A stretch of 32,624 nucleotides of DNA from an uncultured SAR116 cluster alpha proteobacterium. Its GTDB lineage: Bacteria > Pseudomonadota > Alphaproteobacteria > Puniceispirillales > Marisalimonadaceae. Location: assembly GCA_902529515.1 (NCBI GenBank), contig CABZWX010000011.1, positions 1 through 32,624 of the forward strand, read 5' to 3'. The stretch's first letter is position 1, and every line of letters starts with the position of its first letter. The position numbers and the translations under genes were made by a program. Below, one piece after another: positions 1-7,634 of this stretch. The notes beneath the pieces are model-generated. The model searched no databases, was not told where the DNA came from, and was given only the letters and a program-made list of their open reading frames with translations.

Positions 1-133
1 AGGTCGTCAAGCAATACAAACCTTACTAAAGTTCGTCAGGTAAAAATGTTTCGCTATATATCTTCAACGAAGTAGATTTTATAGCTAAACTTATAGCTAA
101 ACATAACAAAAAATCCTTGAAATCCCTAAAAAA

Positions 134-185
134 CGTCAGGCTCATAACCTGAAGGTCGTAGGTTCAAATCCTACCCCCGCAACCA
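134..185 (+). pseudogene. tRNA-fMet 3' half (CAT anticodon), 5' half absent
   Basis: Anticodon arm TCAGG-CTCATAA-CCTGA, then variable region, T arm GTAGG-TTCAAAT-CCTAC, acceptor strand CCCCGCA, discriminator A and encoded CCA. The ending CCCCGCAACCA and this anticodon arm match alphaproteobacterial initiator tRNA. The 5' acceptor strand and D arm are missing: the sequence before 134 has no CGCGGGG or D-arm match. It is therefore a 52-nt remnant, as expected for the displaced end of a tRNA-integrated element. The intact gene would lie left of the window. Confidence 0.8.
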
Positions 186-218
186 ACTATATTTATAAAA
201 TCAATAACTTAGACCGTC

Positions 219-246
219 CTCAAAGACTTCGGTTTTTGGGATTTTT
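219..246 (+). terminator. Rho-independent terminator behind tRNA-fMet fragment
   Basis: Nine-base-pair stem (219-227 with 232-240, two G-T wobbles) closed by a TTCG tetraloop and followed by ATTTTT. It is the tRNA terminator, carried along with the 3' half. Confidence 0.7.
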
Positions 247-314
247 GCTATTTATAATCGTAACTATACCAATATTGGAAATATTAGGTCGTTAGGCTTT
301 TTTATTTTTCTTAA

Positions 315-596
315 TCATAATTCATAGTTTCTATATTTTTTGGCGTGCTTTATAAGCTCTGTTTTATATTCCTCAACAGTGTTACAAACATTTTCAAACT
401 CTAAGAAGTAAAACTTTTCATTTGATGATGCGAAATATCCTTTAACTGTAAGTTTCTCCATTTTAGCGTTTTTATCCTTAATCCCGTGTTGTGCACTTAA
501 AGTTGAAACTATTGAATTAGAATGATCATCATTCATATGTTCAATTATTCTATAAGAAGCTTTTGAAAGCCATTCCGGTAAATCATTTTTCTTCAT
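315..596 (-). CDS. Stand-alone DUF2470 (HugZ C-terminal-like) protein
   Basis: A 93-residue protein with the DUF2470 signature EHMNDDHS at residues 19-26. In HugZ/HutZ heme-utilisation proteins this domain follows a split-barrel domain and contributes to heme or tetrapyrrole binding; here only the C-terminal-type domain is present. It is encoded downstream of the SnoaL-like gene with a 14-bp overlap, so the two are probably cotranscribed and translationally coupled. There is no signal peptide, so it should be cytosolic. A role in heme or flavin handling is inferred from the family only. Its stop codon lies just right of the fading end of the tRNA-fMet repeat. Confidence 0.75.
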   Translation of the reverse strand: MKKNDLPEWLSKASYRIIEHMNDDHSNSIVSTLSAQHGIKDKNAKMEKLTVKGYFASSNEKFYFLEFENVCNTVEEYKTELIKHAKKYRNYEL

Positions 597-1059
597 TTTT
601 TATCTCTGACAAATTAGGATCATCGTTAAATGATCTTTTTAACCACTTTAAAAATACTTTCTCCATTTTTAATGGATTTACACCTAATTGAACCATTGCA
701 AGTCCACCATTAACGGCTTCGCTATAATATTTAATGAATTCATTCTCAAACTCAAAGCAACCGATGCCTGAAATAACAACTGTGCGGCCTTTATAATCAG
801 GTATTTTAGATATAAAACTAAACCTATATTTTACGTAACCTAGGTTATTTTCGAACGCATGATCATACATTTCCCAAAAAAAATCTTCACCATCTCGATG
901 AAAATAATCAGATAGCATTATTGATATATTTTTTCTGCCTCTAAAATTTCCATAAATATAATCATGATAACAGCCATCTTTTGAAAACAAATTAGCCAAA
1001 CTTTCTCCATCGTTTTGGCATACGTATTTAGTGAAAATTTTTGTTAAAGTCTCAAACAT
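583..1059 (-). CDS. SnoaL-like / NTF2-fold protein
   Basis: A 158-residue soluble protein. The N-terminal helix followed by a short acidic-aromatic stretch (SKDGCYHD, near residues 25-32), the R-G-R-KNI segment and the later alternating beta pattern fit the SnoaL-like/NTF2 cone fold. Members are small polyketide cyclases, isomerases or ligand-binding proteins; the substrate cannot be read from sequence. The gene overlaps the DUF2470 gene by 14 bp and is divergent from the cyclase-TPR gene across a 150-bp AT-rich gap. The start at 1059 has a weak GGAATCC-like ribosome site about 10 bp upstream. The fold assignment is moderate because the family is highly variable. Confidence 0.6.
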   Translation of the reverse strand: MFETLTKIFTKYVCQNDGESLANLFSKDGCYHDYIYGNFRGRKNISIMLSDYFHRDGEDFFWEMYDHAFENNLGYVKYRFSFISKIPDYKGRTVVISGIGCFEFENEFIKYYSEAVNGGLAMVQLGVNPLKMEKVFLKWLKRSFNDDPNLSEIKNEEK

Positions 1060-1209
1060 AAAAGGATTCCAATTAATAAATATAATAAAAAATTTTTCTG
1101 AATTTAAATTATAAATATTAAAAATGAATTAACTATTTATTTTATTATAAAATTGCTGTTTCATTTATTTCGATCTTGTAAAAAATTTAAATTTACTTAA
1201 TCTGAATTC

Positions 1210-3177
1210 ATGCCTGCCGAGATAAATCGTAAAATAGCTGTAATATTTGTAGCCGATGTTGTGGGCTACTCTAAACATATGGAAGTAGATGAAAATGGAA
1301 CTCTACAAAGTTATAATGCATGCGAAATAATACTAAATAAACTTTTAAAAAAATATAATGGATCAATATTTAATACAGCTGGAGACTCAGTGCTAGCTGA
1401 ATTTCAAAGTGCTGTAAATGCAGTTGAATGTGGTGTTGAATTCCAGAATGAAATAAAAAAAAGAAATCAGTCTAATAAAACTGAAATGAATTTAGAATTT
1501 CGCATTGGTATAAATATGGGAGATGTAGTTAATAAAGATGGCAATCTTATTGGAGATGGAGTTAATATTGCAGCACGTTTGGAGGCTCTTGCACAACCAA
1601 ACGGCATAACTATATCCAAGAGTGTATATGATTTTGTGGTTCCTAAAACAAAAATCACATTTAATGATCTTGGTGTTCAAAAAGTAAAACAAAATGAATT
1701 TCATGCATTTGATGTACTCTTAGATCCTTCGCAAAGAAGATCTAGCATTAAGAGAGCAAAGATAAACGTTGTCGCTTTAAGTTCTATTGGGTTAGTAGCA
1801 ATGTTGCTTTTAGGGTTTATCTCATTTCAATTCTACAAAAAAAATGAACACTTGAAAGATCCCAGCTTAGAAGACAAACAAGTCGTTCTTGTTCTTCCAT
1901 TTCAAAATTTAGCAAATTCATCTGAACATAATTTTATATCAGAGAGTATGCTTGATCTATTTGTAAGTGGTTTGTCAGGTTATGAAAATTTGAAAGTGCT
2001 TTCTAAAAATACCAGTCTGTTAGCAGCAAAAAAAAATCTGCAAAAAAAAGAATTAATTAATAGTTATAACGTAAGATACCTACTGAGTGGTTCTGTAACT
2101 GTTTTTGGGAAAAATATGAGAACGAATATTGAAATTCGTGATATAAAAAACAATCAAATACTCCTTTCACAATTAAAAAATTCTAAAACTGATGACTTAT
2201 TTAAAGTTCAAGATGAATTGGTGCTATCAGTTCTTTCTAAATTTAATCTTGAAGAGGATAAAATTCGTGTGTCAAATGACGATATTGAAACAATAGAAGA
2301 ATTAAGACTTCTCCAATTTGCTGCAAAAGAAAGGGAAAAGTGGTCAAAAGAAGGTTATTTTGATTATGAAAAAGCCTTAGACAAGCTATATAAAATTAAT
2401 CCAAATGGATATGCGCATAATTTAAGTCAGGCATGGAAACATCATTACAAATTTAGACTCGGTTTTTGTAAACCAAAAAGTAATAAAGCATCAAAAAAAG
2501 AACGAAGAGTAGCGTCAACTGCATGCTTTTTAAAAGCAATGGAATTTGCAACTAAAGCAATTGAAATAAATCCTGATAAAGCTGATGCATATTTAGCACA
2601 AGGTTATTTTTTAGCTTCGGCGCATATCTTAAATCGTGATGGAGACAGAGCCAATGAATGGGGTGGACTTAAAAAAGCTGGAGAATTTGCCGAAAAAGGT
2701 TATAGCCTGATAAACAATAATTCTTATCAATATGGACTTGCAGGAGAAGTGTTTACACTTTGTAACAAGTTTGAAAAAGCAACTGCTTCTTTTAAAAAAT
2801 TATTTGAGTTAGATGATAATCCCTCAGATACATTCACTTCATTTTATATGCAGGCAAGTTTTTTAAATAACGATCTAAAGAAAGTAAAACAACTAGCAAA
2901 AAAAATTATATTAGATAGAAAGAATTCTGATGAAATTGACAACTGCAAAAGTCCTTTTTGTGGAAATGCAGGATATGCAAATGTATTTCTTTTATATGTT
3001 TATGAACAAGAAAAAGACTCTGAAAATCAGAAAAAATATTTACGAGAATACAATCAATTGGAAAATAAATATACAAAAGCTATGTTTACAGGTAGGACAA
3101 ACCCAGCTAATTTTATATGGTCAAAAGAATTTAAGAAAATTATCGAAGTAATGGATACTTTAGGATGGCATGAATAG
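1210..3177 (+). CDS. Membrane class III cyclase with C-terminal TPR region
   Basis: A 655-residue protein. Residues 8-170 form a class III nucleotide cyclase domain with both metal Asp residues (D16 in FVADVVGYS, D59 in NTAGDS) and the transition-state pair N119/R123 in VNIAARLE. One transmembrane helix spans about 186-208. Residues 225-350 resemble the TolB/FlgO-like module of this family, with the motif VLVLPFQNLAN, and from about 440 there are TPR-like helices (KAIEINPDKADAYLAQGY). The usual adenine-specifying Lys and Asp/Thr positions are N55 and N112, so the product and even the activity are uncertain. The gene lies between the two tRNA-fMet modules, so it may be element cargo. Confidence 0.85.
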   Translation: MPAEINRKIAVIFVADVVGYSKHMEVDENGTLQSYNACEIILNKLLKKYNGSIFNTAGDSVLAEFQSAVNAVECGVEFQNEIKKRNQSNKTEMNLEFRIGINMGDVVNKDGNLIGDGVNIAARLEALAQPNGITISKSVYDFVVPKTKITFNDLGVQKVKQNEFHAFDVLLDPSQRRSSIKRAKINVVALSSIGLVAMLLLGFISFQFYKKNEHLKDPSLEDKQVVLVLPFQNLANSSEHNFISESMLDLFVSGLSGYENLKVLSKNTSLLAAKKNLQKKELINSYNVRYLLSGSVTVFGKNMRTNIEIRDIKNNQILLSQLKNSKTDDLFKVQDELVLSVLSKFNLEEDKIRVSNDDIETIEELRLLQFAAKEREKWSKEGYFDYEKALDKLYKINPNGYAHNLSQAWKHHYKFRLGFCKPKSNKASKKERRVASTACFLKAMEFATKAIEINPDKADAYLAQGYFLASAHILNRDGDRANEWGGLKKAGEFAEKGYSLINNNSYQYGLAGEVFTLCNKFEKATASFKKLFELDDNPSDTFTSFYMQASFLNNDLKKVKQLAKKIILDRKNSDEIDNCKSPFCGNAGYANVFLLYVYEQEKDSENQKKYLREYNQLENKYTKAMFTGRTNPANFIWSKEFKKIIEVMDTLGWHE

Positions 3178-3200
3178 TTGTTGTAAATTTTTAATGCTTA

Positions 3201-3254
3201 TTATTTTTTCTTACTCTTCCAATCACCACTGTGTTGATAGTTATTTAAAAGAAA
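3201..3254 (-). pseudogene. 3' remnant of a small zinc-ribbon gene
   Basis: The last 14 codons before the TAA at 3201-3203 read NNYQHSGDWKSKKK and match the end of the ORF at 6564-6752 (STYQYGGTWKGKKK), with similarity also visible at the DNA level. An in-frame TAA at 3255-3257 cuts the frame, and upstream sequence does not resemble the longer copy. This is a truncated paralogue. It ends just before a GTTCGTCAGG motif (3261-3270) and the right tRNA-fMet module, so truncation may have accompanied an integration event; that part is inference. Confidence 0.5.
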
Positions 3255-3393
3255 TTATTGGTTCGTCAGGCACCACATTTTTTAAATAAAGCTCACAATT
3301 TAAACTGTTTGGCTATAAGATTAAATGAAAATCAATTTTTATAGCCAAACTTATAGCTAAACATAACAAAAAACCCTTAAAATCTCTAAAAAA

Positions 3394-3445
3394 TGTTAGG
3401 CTAATAACCTAAAAGTCATAGGTTCAAATCCTACCCCCGCAACCA
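3394..3445 (+). pseudogene. Diverged tRNA-fMet 3' half (anticodon loop CTAATAA)
   Basis: Same 52-nt extent as 134-185. The T arm, acceptor strand and CCA are unchanged, but the anticodon loop is CTAATAA, so the CAT anticodon has become AAT, and the stem is TTAGG/CCTAA. The stem change is paired (C137 to T and G151 to A relative to the left copy). The 5' half is absent, so it cannot act as an initiator tRNA. Confidence 0.75.
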
Positions 3446-3478
3446 ACTATACAAACAAAATCAATGACTTAGATTACC

Positions 3479-3509
3479 TTCAAAAATTCTGTTTTTGGGA
3501 TTTTTTTTG
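3479..3509 (+). terminator. Terminator behind second tRNA-fMet fragment
   Basis: Eight-base-pair stem (3479-3486 with 3492-3499), five-base loop, then A and eight T. It is equivalent to 219-246 with a decayed loop. It faces the convergent end of the phosphatidylcholine synthase gene. Confidence 0.55.
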
Positions 3510-3548
3510 TTTTTTAATCTTTATACCATTAATCATATCAACTGGACA

Positions 3549-4286
3549 TCAGGTTTTTTTTAATTTTTGATAAAGTCTAGATGATAATAAATTAGAAAAA
3601 ACTACGAATAAAATAAAATAACTATTAAATATTAACCATAAAACTAAAAAATAAAAATAAAAATCATTTATAAATTTTACTTCTAGTTTACTCATTAACA
3701 AAATTGAACTTGTAAGAAGTGTTCCAAATAAAAAAAAGATATTAGTTTTTTTAAAGGCAACATTTCGCATTGGGTGAATAACTCTAAATGGAACAAACTT
3801 AAGTAATATAAATAATAAGATAATAAATAAGTTTATCCATTGATTAAAACTCAAAATTTCTAAGTACAATAAAATTACATTCCAAATAGAAGGAAATCCT
3901 ATGTACGAAAATGATGTGTCAACTAACTTGGTATTTACATAAGAATAAAGAGAAACACATATGATGAAAATTGGTATGATTATTGTGAAGTCAGGAGGTA
4001 AATAACCAAACTTATATATTATTATACAAGGTATAAAAATATAATTTATGTAATCAATTATTGTATCTAGAGTCTTTCCGTCAATATTTGGAAAAATTAT
4101 TTCTGTTTTGTATTTTCGAGCTAAGGTTCCATCAACAATGTCAACTAGCAATGCAATACCCAAAAACATAAAAGTTAATAATTTGTAACCCTCAATAACG
4201 GATACTAATGCCATAAAGCTAAATATTATTCCAGAACCAGTAAAGATATGCACTAAACAAGCAGGAATTTTTTGGACATTTTTCAT
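3549..4286 (-). CDS. pcs: Phosphatidylcholine synthase
   Basis: A 245-residue inner-membrane protein with several hydrophobic segments. It contains the CDP-alcohol phosphotransferase motif in the spacing typical of Pcs: DG-x2-AR-x12-G-x3-D-x3-D, reading DGTLAR ... DGKTLDTIIDY. Pcs condenses choline with CDP-diacylglycerol to give phosphatidylcholine and CMP in one step, a pathway best known in alphaproteobacteria and some pathogens; the length fits the family. It would let the cell use external choline for membrane lipid. It is divergent from the UnbV-type gene. Its 3' end lies directly beside the right tRNA-fMet repeat, so it marks the border of the putative island or is cargo of it. Confidence 0.85.
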   Translation of the reverse strand: MKNVQKIPACLVHIFTGSGIIFSFMALVSVIEGYKLLTFMFLGIALLVDIVDGTLARKYKTEIIFPNIDGKTLDTIIDYINYIFIPCIIIYKFGYLPPDFTIIIPIFIICVSLYSYVNTKLVDTSFSYIGFPSIWNVILLYLEILSFNQWINLFIILLFILLKFVPFRVIHPMRNVAFKKTNIFFLFGTLLTSSILLMSKLEVKFINDFYFYFLVLWLIFNSYFILFVVFSNLLSSRLYQKLKKT

Positions 4287-4435
4287 TTAACAAACTACTA
4301 AACTAGAATTACTTGAAAATATTATTAGTAAATAATAATTATGAAATTGATATAATCTTAACCTTATAAATTACAACTCATGATTTTAAAAATTTAATTC
4401 ATTGAAAATTTTTACAGAAATAATATATACATCAA

Positions 4436-5854
4436 ATGAAAACAATAATTACGCTAATCTTCATCTTAATGTTTAATCCTTCTTTTGGTGAATTTTTCCA
4501 AGACATATCTGACTCAATCAAAAATAATCAAAAAAGATTAAGTTATGGGGTTTCTGTAACTGATTTTAATAAAGATGGAAAGTTTGAGTTTGTTGTTACA
4601 GGATTTAAATTTCCTAATTTAATTTTGTCCCACAAGAATGGTTTTTTAGAAAATATTAATACAAATAATTTGTTTGCTGACCAGGCTAGATCCACGATTG
4701 GAGTAGCTGCATGCGATATTGATAATGATGGTTTTGAAGAATTATATTTTCTTAATACTGATACATATAGTGGCCAAAAACAGTTTTCTGATCGATTACT
4801 TGATAATAACAAAGATATAAAAGATTTATTTCAACTTGATAAAAACTTGAGATCTTTAAATTTAACAGCGGGAAGGTCAGTTGTGTGTGTAGATCGAAAT
4901 GGTGATGGTAAGTATGGGATTTATGTTGCTAATTATGGTGGCCCAACCCGTTTTTATGAACTAAAAAATGGAAGCATTGTAGACCAAGCACCGTTACTAA
5001 ACATCAACAGAATTACTGGGGGAAGAGCAGTTATTGCAGGCCACATCTTAAGTAATTATATGGATATTTTTGCAGCAAATGAGAGAGGACCAAACTTTCT
5101 TTATGTAAATGAAAATGGCACATTTAAAGATGTTGCAGAAAGCCTGGGTGTTGAAGATACATTTGAAAATGGTCGAGGTACGACGCTTACTGATTTTTTA
5201 TATAGAGGTAAATTAGATATTGTTAGTGGTAATTGGAATGGTGAACACAGAATTTTTTTAAATAACAGAAACAAGTTTAATGACATTGCTAATTCTGAAT
5301 TCAAAATTCCATCAAGAGTAAGAACTATAATTTCAGCCGATTTTGATAATGATGGTTTTGATGAAATTTTTGTAAACAATATTGGAGAGCCCAATAAACT
5401 TTTTAAAATCTTAAGTGATGGAAAATTAAAACAAATTCAACTAGGTAACGGACTAGAACCTTTAGGATTAGGTACAGGTGCAGCCGTAGCAGATATAGAC
5501 AACGATGGCATTCTTGAATTACTAGTTTCACATGGTGAATCAGGGTTGCAACCACTTTCTTTATTTAAAGCAAATATAAAAAAATCTTTCAATTTTTTAA
5601 GAGTTTTACCAAAAACACCCTTCAATGCACCAGCTAGAGGAGCTACTGTAATACTCAATACTAATATGAGAAATCACGCAAAAACTATTGATGCTGGGTC
5701 TGGTTATTTATGCCAGATGGAGCCCGTTGCTCATTACGGACTGAGAAATGGAGAAAAAGTTAATAGTGTTACAATTAGATGGACTGACGGATCGTCAGAT
5801 AATTTTAATATAAGCCAATTTAATAAAACTTATGTTTTTCGAAAAGGTATTTAG
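4436..5854 (+). CDS. Exported FG-GAP/VCBS repeat protein with ASPIC/UnbV domain
   Basis: A 472-residue protein with a signal peptide (about residues 1-19). Calcium-loop repeats of the FG-GAP/VCBS type recur: DFNKDGKFEF (43-52), DIDNDGFEEL (94-103), DRNGDGKYGI (153-162), DFDNDGFDEI (302-311) and DIDNDGILEL (353-362). The C-terminal part (about 400-465) is an ASPIC/UnbV domain with GSGYLCQMEP, HYGLRNGE and WTDGS. Such CRTAC1-like proteins are predicted seven-bladed propellers, periplasmic or extracellular; the molecular role is unknown. The next gene overlaps it by 23 bp, so the two are probably one transcription unit. Confidence 0.85.
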   Translation: MKTIITLIFILMFNPSFGEFFQDISDSIKNNQKRLSYGVSVTDFNKDGKFEFVVTGFKFPNLILSHKNGFLENINTNNLFADQARSTIGVAACDIDNDGFEELYFLNTDTYSGQKQFSDRLLDNNKDIKDLFQLDKNLRSLNLTAGRSVVCVDRNGDGKYGIYVANYGGPTRFYELKNGSIVDQAPLLNINRITGGRAVIAGHILSNYMDIFAANERGPNFLYVNENGTFKDVAESLGVEDTFENGRGTTLTDFLYRGKLDIVSGNWNGEHRIFLNNRNKFNDIANSEFKIPSRVRTIISADFDNDGFDEIFVNNIGEPNKLFKILSDGKLKQIQLGNGLEPLGLGTGAAVADIDNDGILELLVSHGESGLQPLSLFKANIKKSFNFLRVLPKTPFNAPARGATVILNTNMRNHAKTIDAGSGYLCQMEPVAHYGLRNGEKVNSVTIRWTDGSSDNFNISQFNKTYVFRKGI

Positions 5855-6560
5855 ATTGGTGTTAAGACTCAGCCCTTATTTCATCTTATCTTTATTATTT
5901 ATTATTACAAATGTAGTTGTTTCTTCAGCAAATGATAACAAAGGTAAATATTATCAAAGTCTATCTAAAGACTGGAGGTCAATTTTTCCAGATGGAAACA
6001 GAAATGCAGCTGGACCAAAATTTTATAAACATATTTCAAATAAATATAAGAATTTTTCAGAGTTTAAAGAATATAACAAACATTATTGTGCTGTTTCAGG
6101 ATCTTTGATTGCAGAAAATTCAACACCACAATTTATAAATATAAAAGAGGATATAACTGAAAAAGAAGTTTGTGGTTACTACTACAAATGCTGTTGGCCT
6201 TGTGTATGTGACTTAATGAAATACGCTAAAGTTAAAAAGATAACAAGGGAATTTAAAGAAGGTAACAAGGTTGTATACGCATTAGTTATAGATAATCCAT
6301 GTATAAAGAATGATTTTCCTAAAAAAGTTAATAAGAATTATTTTTGTAGAGGCAATCAATTAGACGATGAACAAGTGGAAATACAAGATGGTAAATTAAT
6401 AATTGGAATGTTACATGAAGCAAAATATTGTGAGCCTTCTGATTTAAGAAAAATATATGCTAATAAGATAACAGGAAGATTTTGTCCATATAGAAATAGT
6501 ACTCCCATTGATGAATTAAAATCTGGCATGGGGGATGTGTTTATAAAGTTAGCAAGATAA
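5832..6560 (+). CDS. Exported cysteine-rich protein, unknown function
   Basis: A 242-residue product that I do not assign to a named family. A hydrophobic stretch at about 13-33 ending in SSA looks like a signal peptide. The exported part holds ten cysteines (86, 114, 120, 121, 124, 126, 157, 172, 200, 218), including the dense motif CCWPCVC. This fits either five disulfides or a metal site. It overlaps the UnbV-type gene by 23 bp. TTG (5856) or GTG (5859) just after that gene's stop are alternative starts that would still leave the hydrophobic segment. The coupling suggests that the two exported proteins act together; this is inference. Confidence 0.6.
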   Translation: MFFEKVFRLVLRLSPYFILSLLFIITNVVVSSANDNKGKYYQSLSKDWRSIFPDGNRNAAGPKFYKHISNKYKNFSEFKEYNKHYCAVSGSLIAENSTPQFINIKEDITEKEVCGYYYKCCWPCVCDLMKYAKVKKITREFKEGNKVVYALVIDNPCIKNDFPKKVNKNYFCRGNQLDDEQVEIQDGKLIIGMLHEAKYCEPSDLRKIYANKITGRFCPYRNSTPIDELKSGMGDVFIKLAR

Positions 6561-6563
6561 TAG

Positions 6564-6752
6564 CTATTTCTTCTTACCCTTCCATGTACCACCATATTGA
6601 TAGGTACTGTTAAATTCAATTTTTATCTTCATTAGACAGTTCCCACATAGAAACACCCAATACTTCCTTTCATCGTATCTACAACGATACAAAATATCTT
6701 TGTATGTAGAGCATTTAAAAAATTGTTTTGTTCTTATTATAGGAATTGGCGA
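6564..6752 (-). CDS. Small zinc-ribbon-like protein, start unclear, possibly decayed
   Basis: Open frame of about 61 residues from PIPIIRTKQFFKCSTY to GTWKGKKK, ending at TAG (6564-6566). It has CSTY (residues 13-16) and CGNC (35-38), so the first knuckle is CxxY instead of the usual CxxC. There is no ATG or GTG near its 5' end; only ATT or ATA codons are available before an in-frame TAA at 6753-6755. A TTG-initiated frame shifted by one base lies just upstream, so the gene may be frameshifted. The C-terminus is repeated in the remnant at 3201-3254, which argues that it is or was a true gene. The rest of the gap, 6753-6896, holds nothing recognisable. Confidence 0.45.
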   Translation of the reverse strand, partial: SPIPIIRTKQFFKCSTYKDILYRCRYDERKYWVFLCGNCLMKIKIEFNSTYQYGGTWKGKKK

Positions 6753-6896
6753 TTAGAATTTTTCAACTACATCTTTACTTCGCTAAATATATTATAGCCC
6801 TAGTAGGAAATTGAGTATTTTCTCTTTTCATACATATTTATTTTATTAAATAATTATAGTTTACAACACAACTATTCAATTTAAAGTATTATAGAA

Positions 6897-7451
6897 ATGA
6901 AAGATTTTCAAAAATTAGATGATTTTTTAAACTTTGGCTGGGCACAAATTTATCGTGGTAAGGCAGATAAAAAATCGCCCGCAAGACATCCCACATTTGT
7001 GACTTCAAGTGCTGATGGTTTCCCGAATGCTCGTACTTTAGTTATGAGACGGTGTGATCAAAAAAATAACCAGATAGAATTCCATACTGACACCGCTTCT
7101 TCAAAAATGTTTGCACTCAAGGAGAATCCTCGCGCTGCAATTCACATTTGGTTGCCAAAAGTGCAATTACAAATTCAGATGGACGTTATTGTTGAAGTGA
7201 AAGTTGGAGACATTACCATTAAAAACTGGAGAAATGTTCCAACTTACTCTAGGATCGCTTATGGAACTATTCCCAACTCTGGTAGTGTCATTGAAGGTCC
7301 CTTTGACTATGATCATGCACCAGATCAGAAACGTTTTGCCGTATTATTATGTGATATACAATCAATTCAACTACTGCTTTTGGGTGTAAAACATATTCGT
7401 GCTCATTATAAAAAGACAACAAATTGGCAAGGTGAGTGGCTCTCACCCTAG
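6897..7451 (+). CDS. Pyridoxamine-phosphate-oxidase-like FMN protein
   Basis: A 184-residue PNPOx-type split-barrel protein. The FMN-site pattern is visible as ARTLVMRRCD followed by FHTDTASSK, the usual strand pair and phosphate-binding Lys/Ser-Lys region, with IHIWLPK for the next strand. It lacks the full PdxH C-terminus, so a role as the vitamin B6 enzyme is unlikely. Family members bind FMN or F420 and reduce or sense small substrates. It stands alone with 183 bp of AT-rich sequence before the next gene, which is also a split barrel. Cytosolic. Confidence 0.75.
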   Translation: MKDFQKLDDFLNFGWAQIYRGKADKKSPARHPTFVTSSADGFPNARTLVMRRCDQKNNQIEFHTDTASSKMFALKENPRAAIHIWLPKVQLQIQMDVIVEVKVGDITIKNWRNVPTYSRIAYGTIPNSGSVIEGPFDYDHAPDQKRFAVLLCDIQSIQLLLLGVKHIRAHYKKTTNWQGEWLSP

Positions 7452-7634
7452 CTTGTAAATTTATTAAAATTTATACTATATACAAGCAAAACAATTTTTT
7501 AGTCTACTTCACAAATATCTATAATTTTTCATATTAAATTTTTCATAATTTAAGTACCCAATTAATTTACTTTTTATATGTTTTAAATTAAATTTAAACT
7601 AGTTTGTTAATAATTTAAACTTTTTGGAAAAATC

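Larger units (their letters stand above)
48..250 (+). repeat. Left copy of tRNA-fMet attachment-like module
   Basis: Direct repeat of 3307-3510. From 81 to 230 the two copies align without gaps at an offset of 3260, with 24 mismatches in 150 positions (about 84% identity); similarity fades out near 310. In order it holds an imperfect inverted 12-mer (48-59, GTTTCGCTATAT), two tandem perfect 12-mers TTATAGCTAAAC (79-90 and 91-102), a tRNA 3' half (134-185) and a terminator (219-246). Clustered short repeats beside a tRNA 3' end resemble integrase arm-type sites next to an att core. That role is inferred; no integrase is present in the window. Confidence 0.7.
3307..3510 (+). repeat. Right copy of tRNA-fMet attachment-like module
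   Basis: Counterpart of 48-250. It holds GTTTGGCTATAA (3307-3318), its perfect inverted complement TTATAGCCAAAC (3339-3350), the direct copy TTATAGCTAAAC (3351-3362), a diverged tRNA 3' half and a terminator. The spacing between the inverted and first direct 12-mers is 32 bp here and 31 bp in the left copy. Together with the remnant at 3201-3254 it accounts for the gene-free stretch 3178-3548, in which nothing else is recognisable. Confidence 0.7.

Noticed and set aside
77-102. CRISPR-like repeats
   Set aside because: The 12-mers are only in tandem pairs and inverted singles, with no spacer array and no cas genes.
134-185. A functional initiator tRNA gene
   Set aside because: The acceptor 5' strand and D arm are absent; only the last 52 nt of the tRNA are present.
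6792-6799. A third copy of the 12-mer (TTATAGCC)
   Set aside because: Only eight bases match and no tRNA fragment or terminator follows, so chance is likely.
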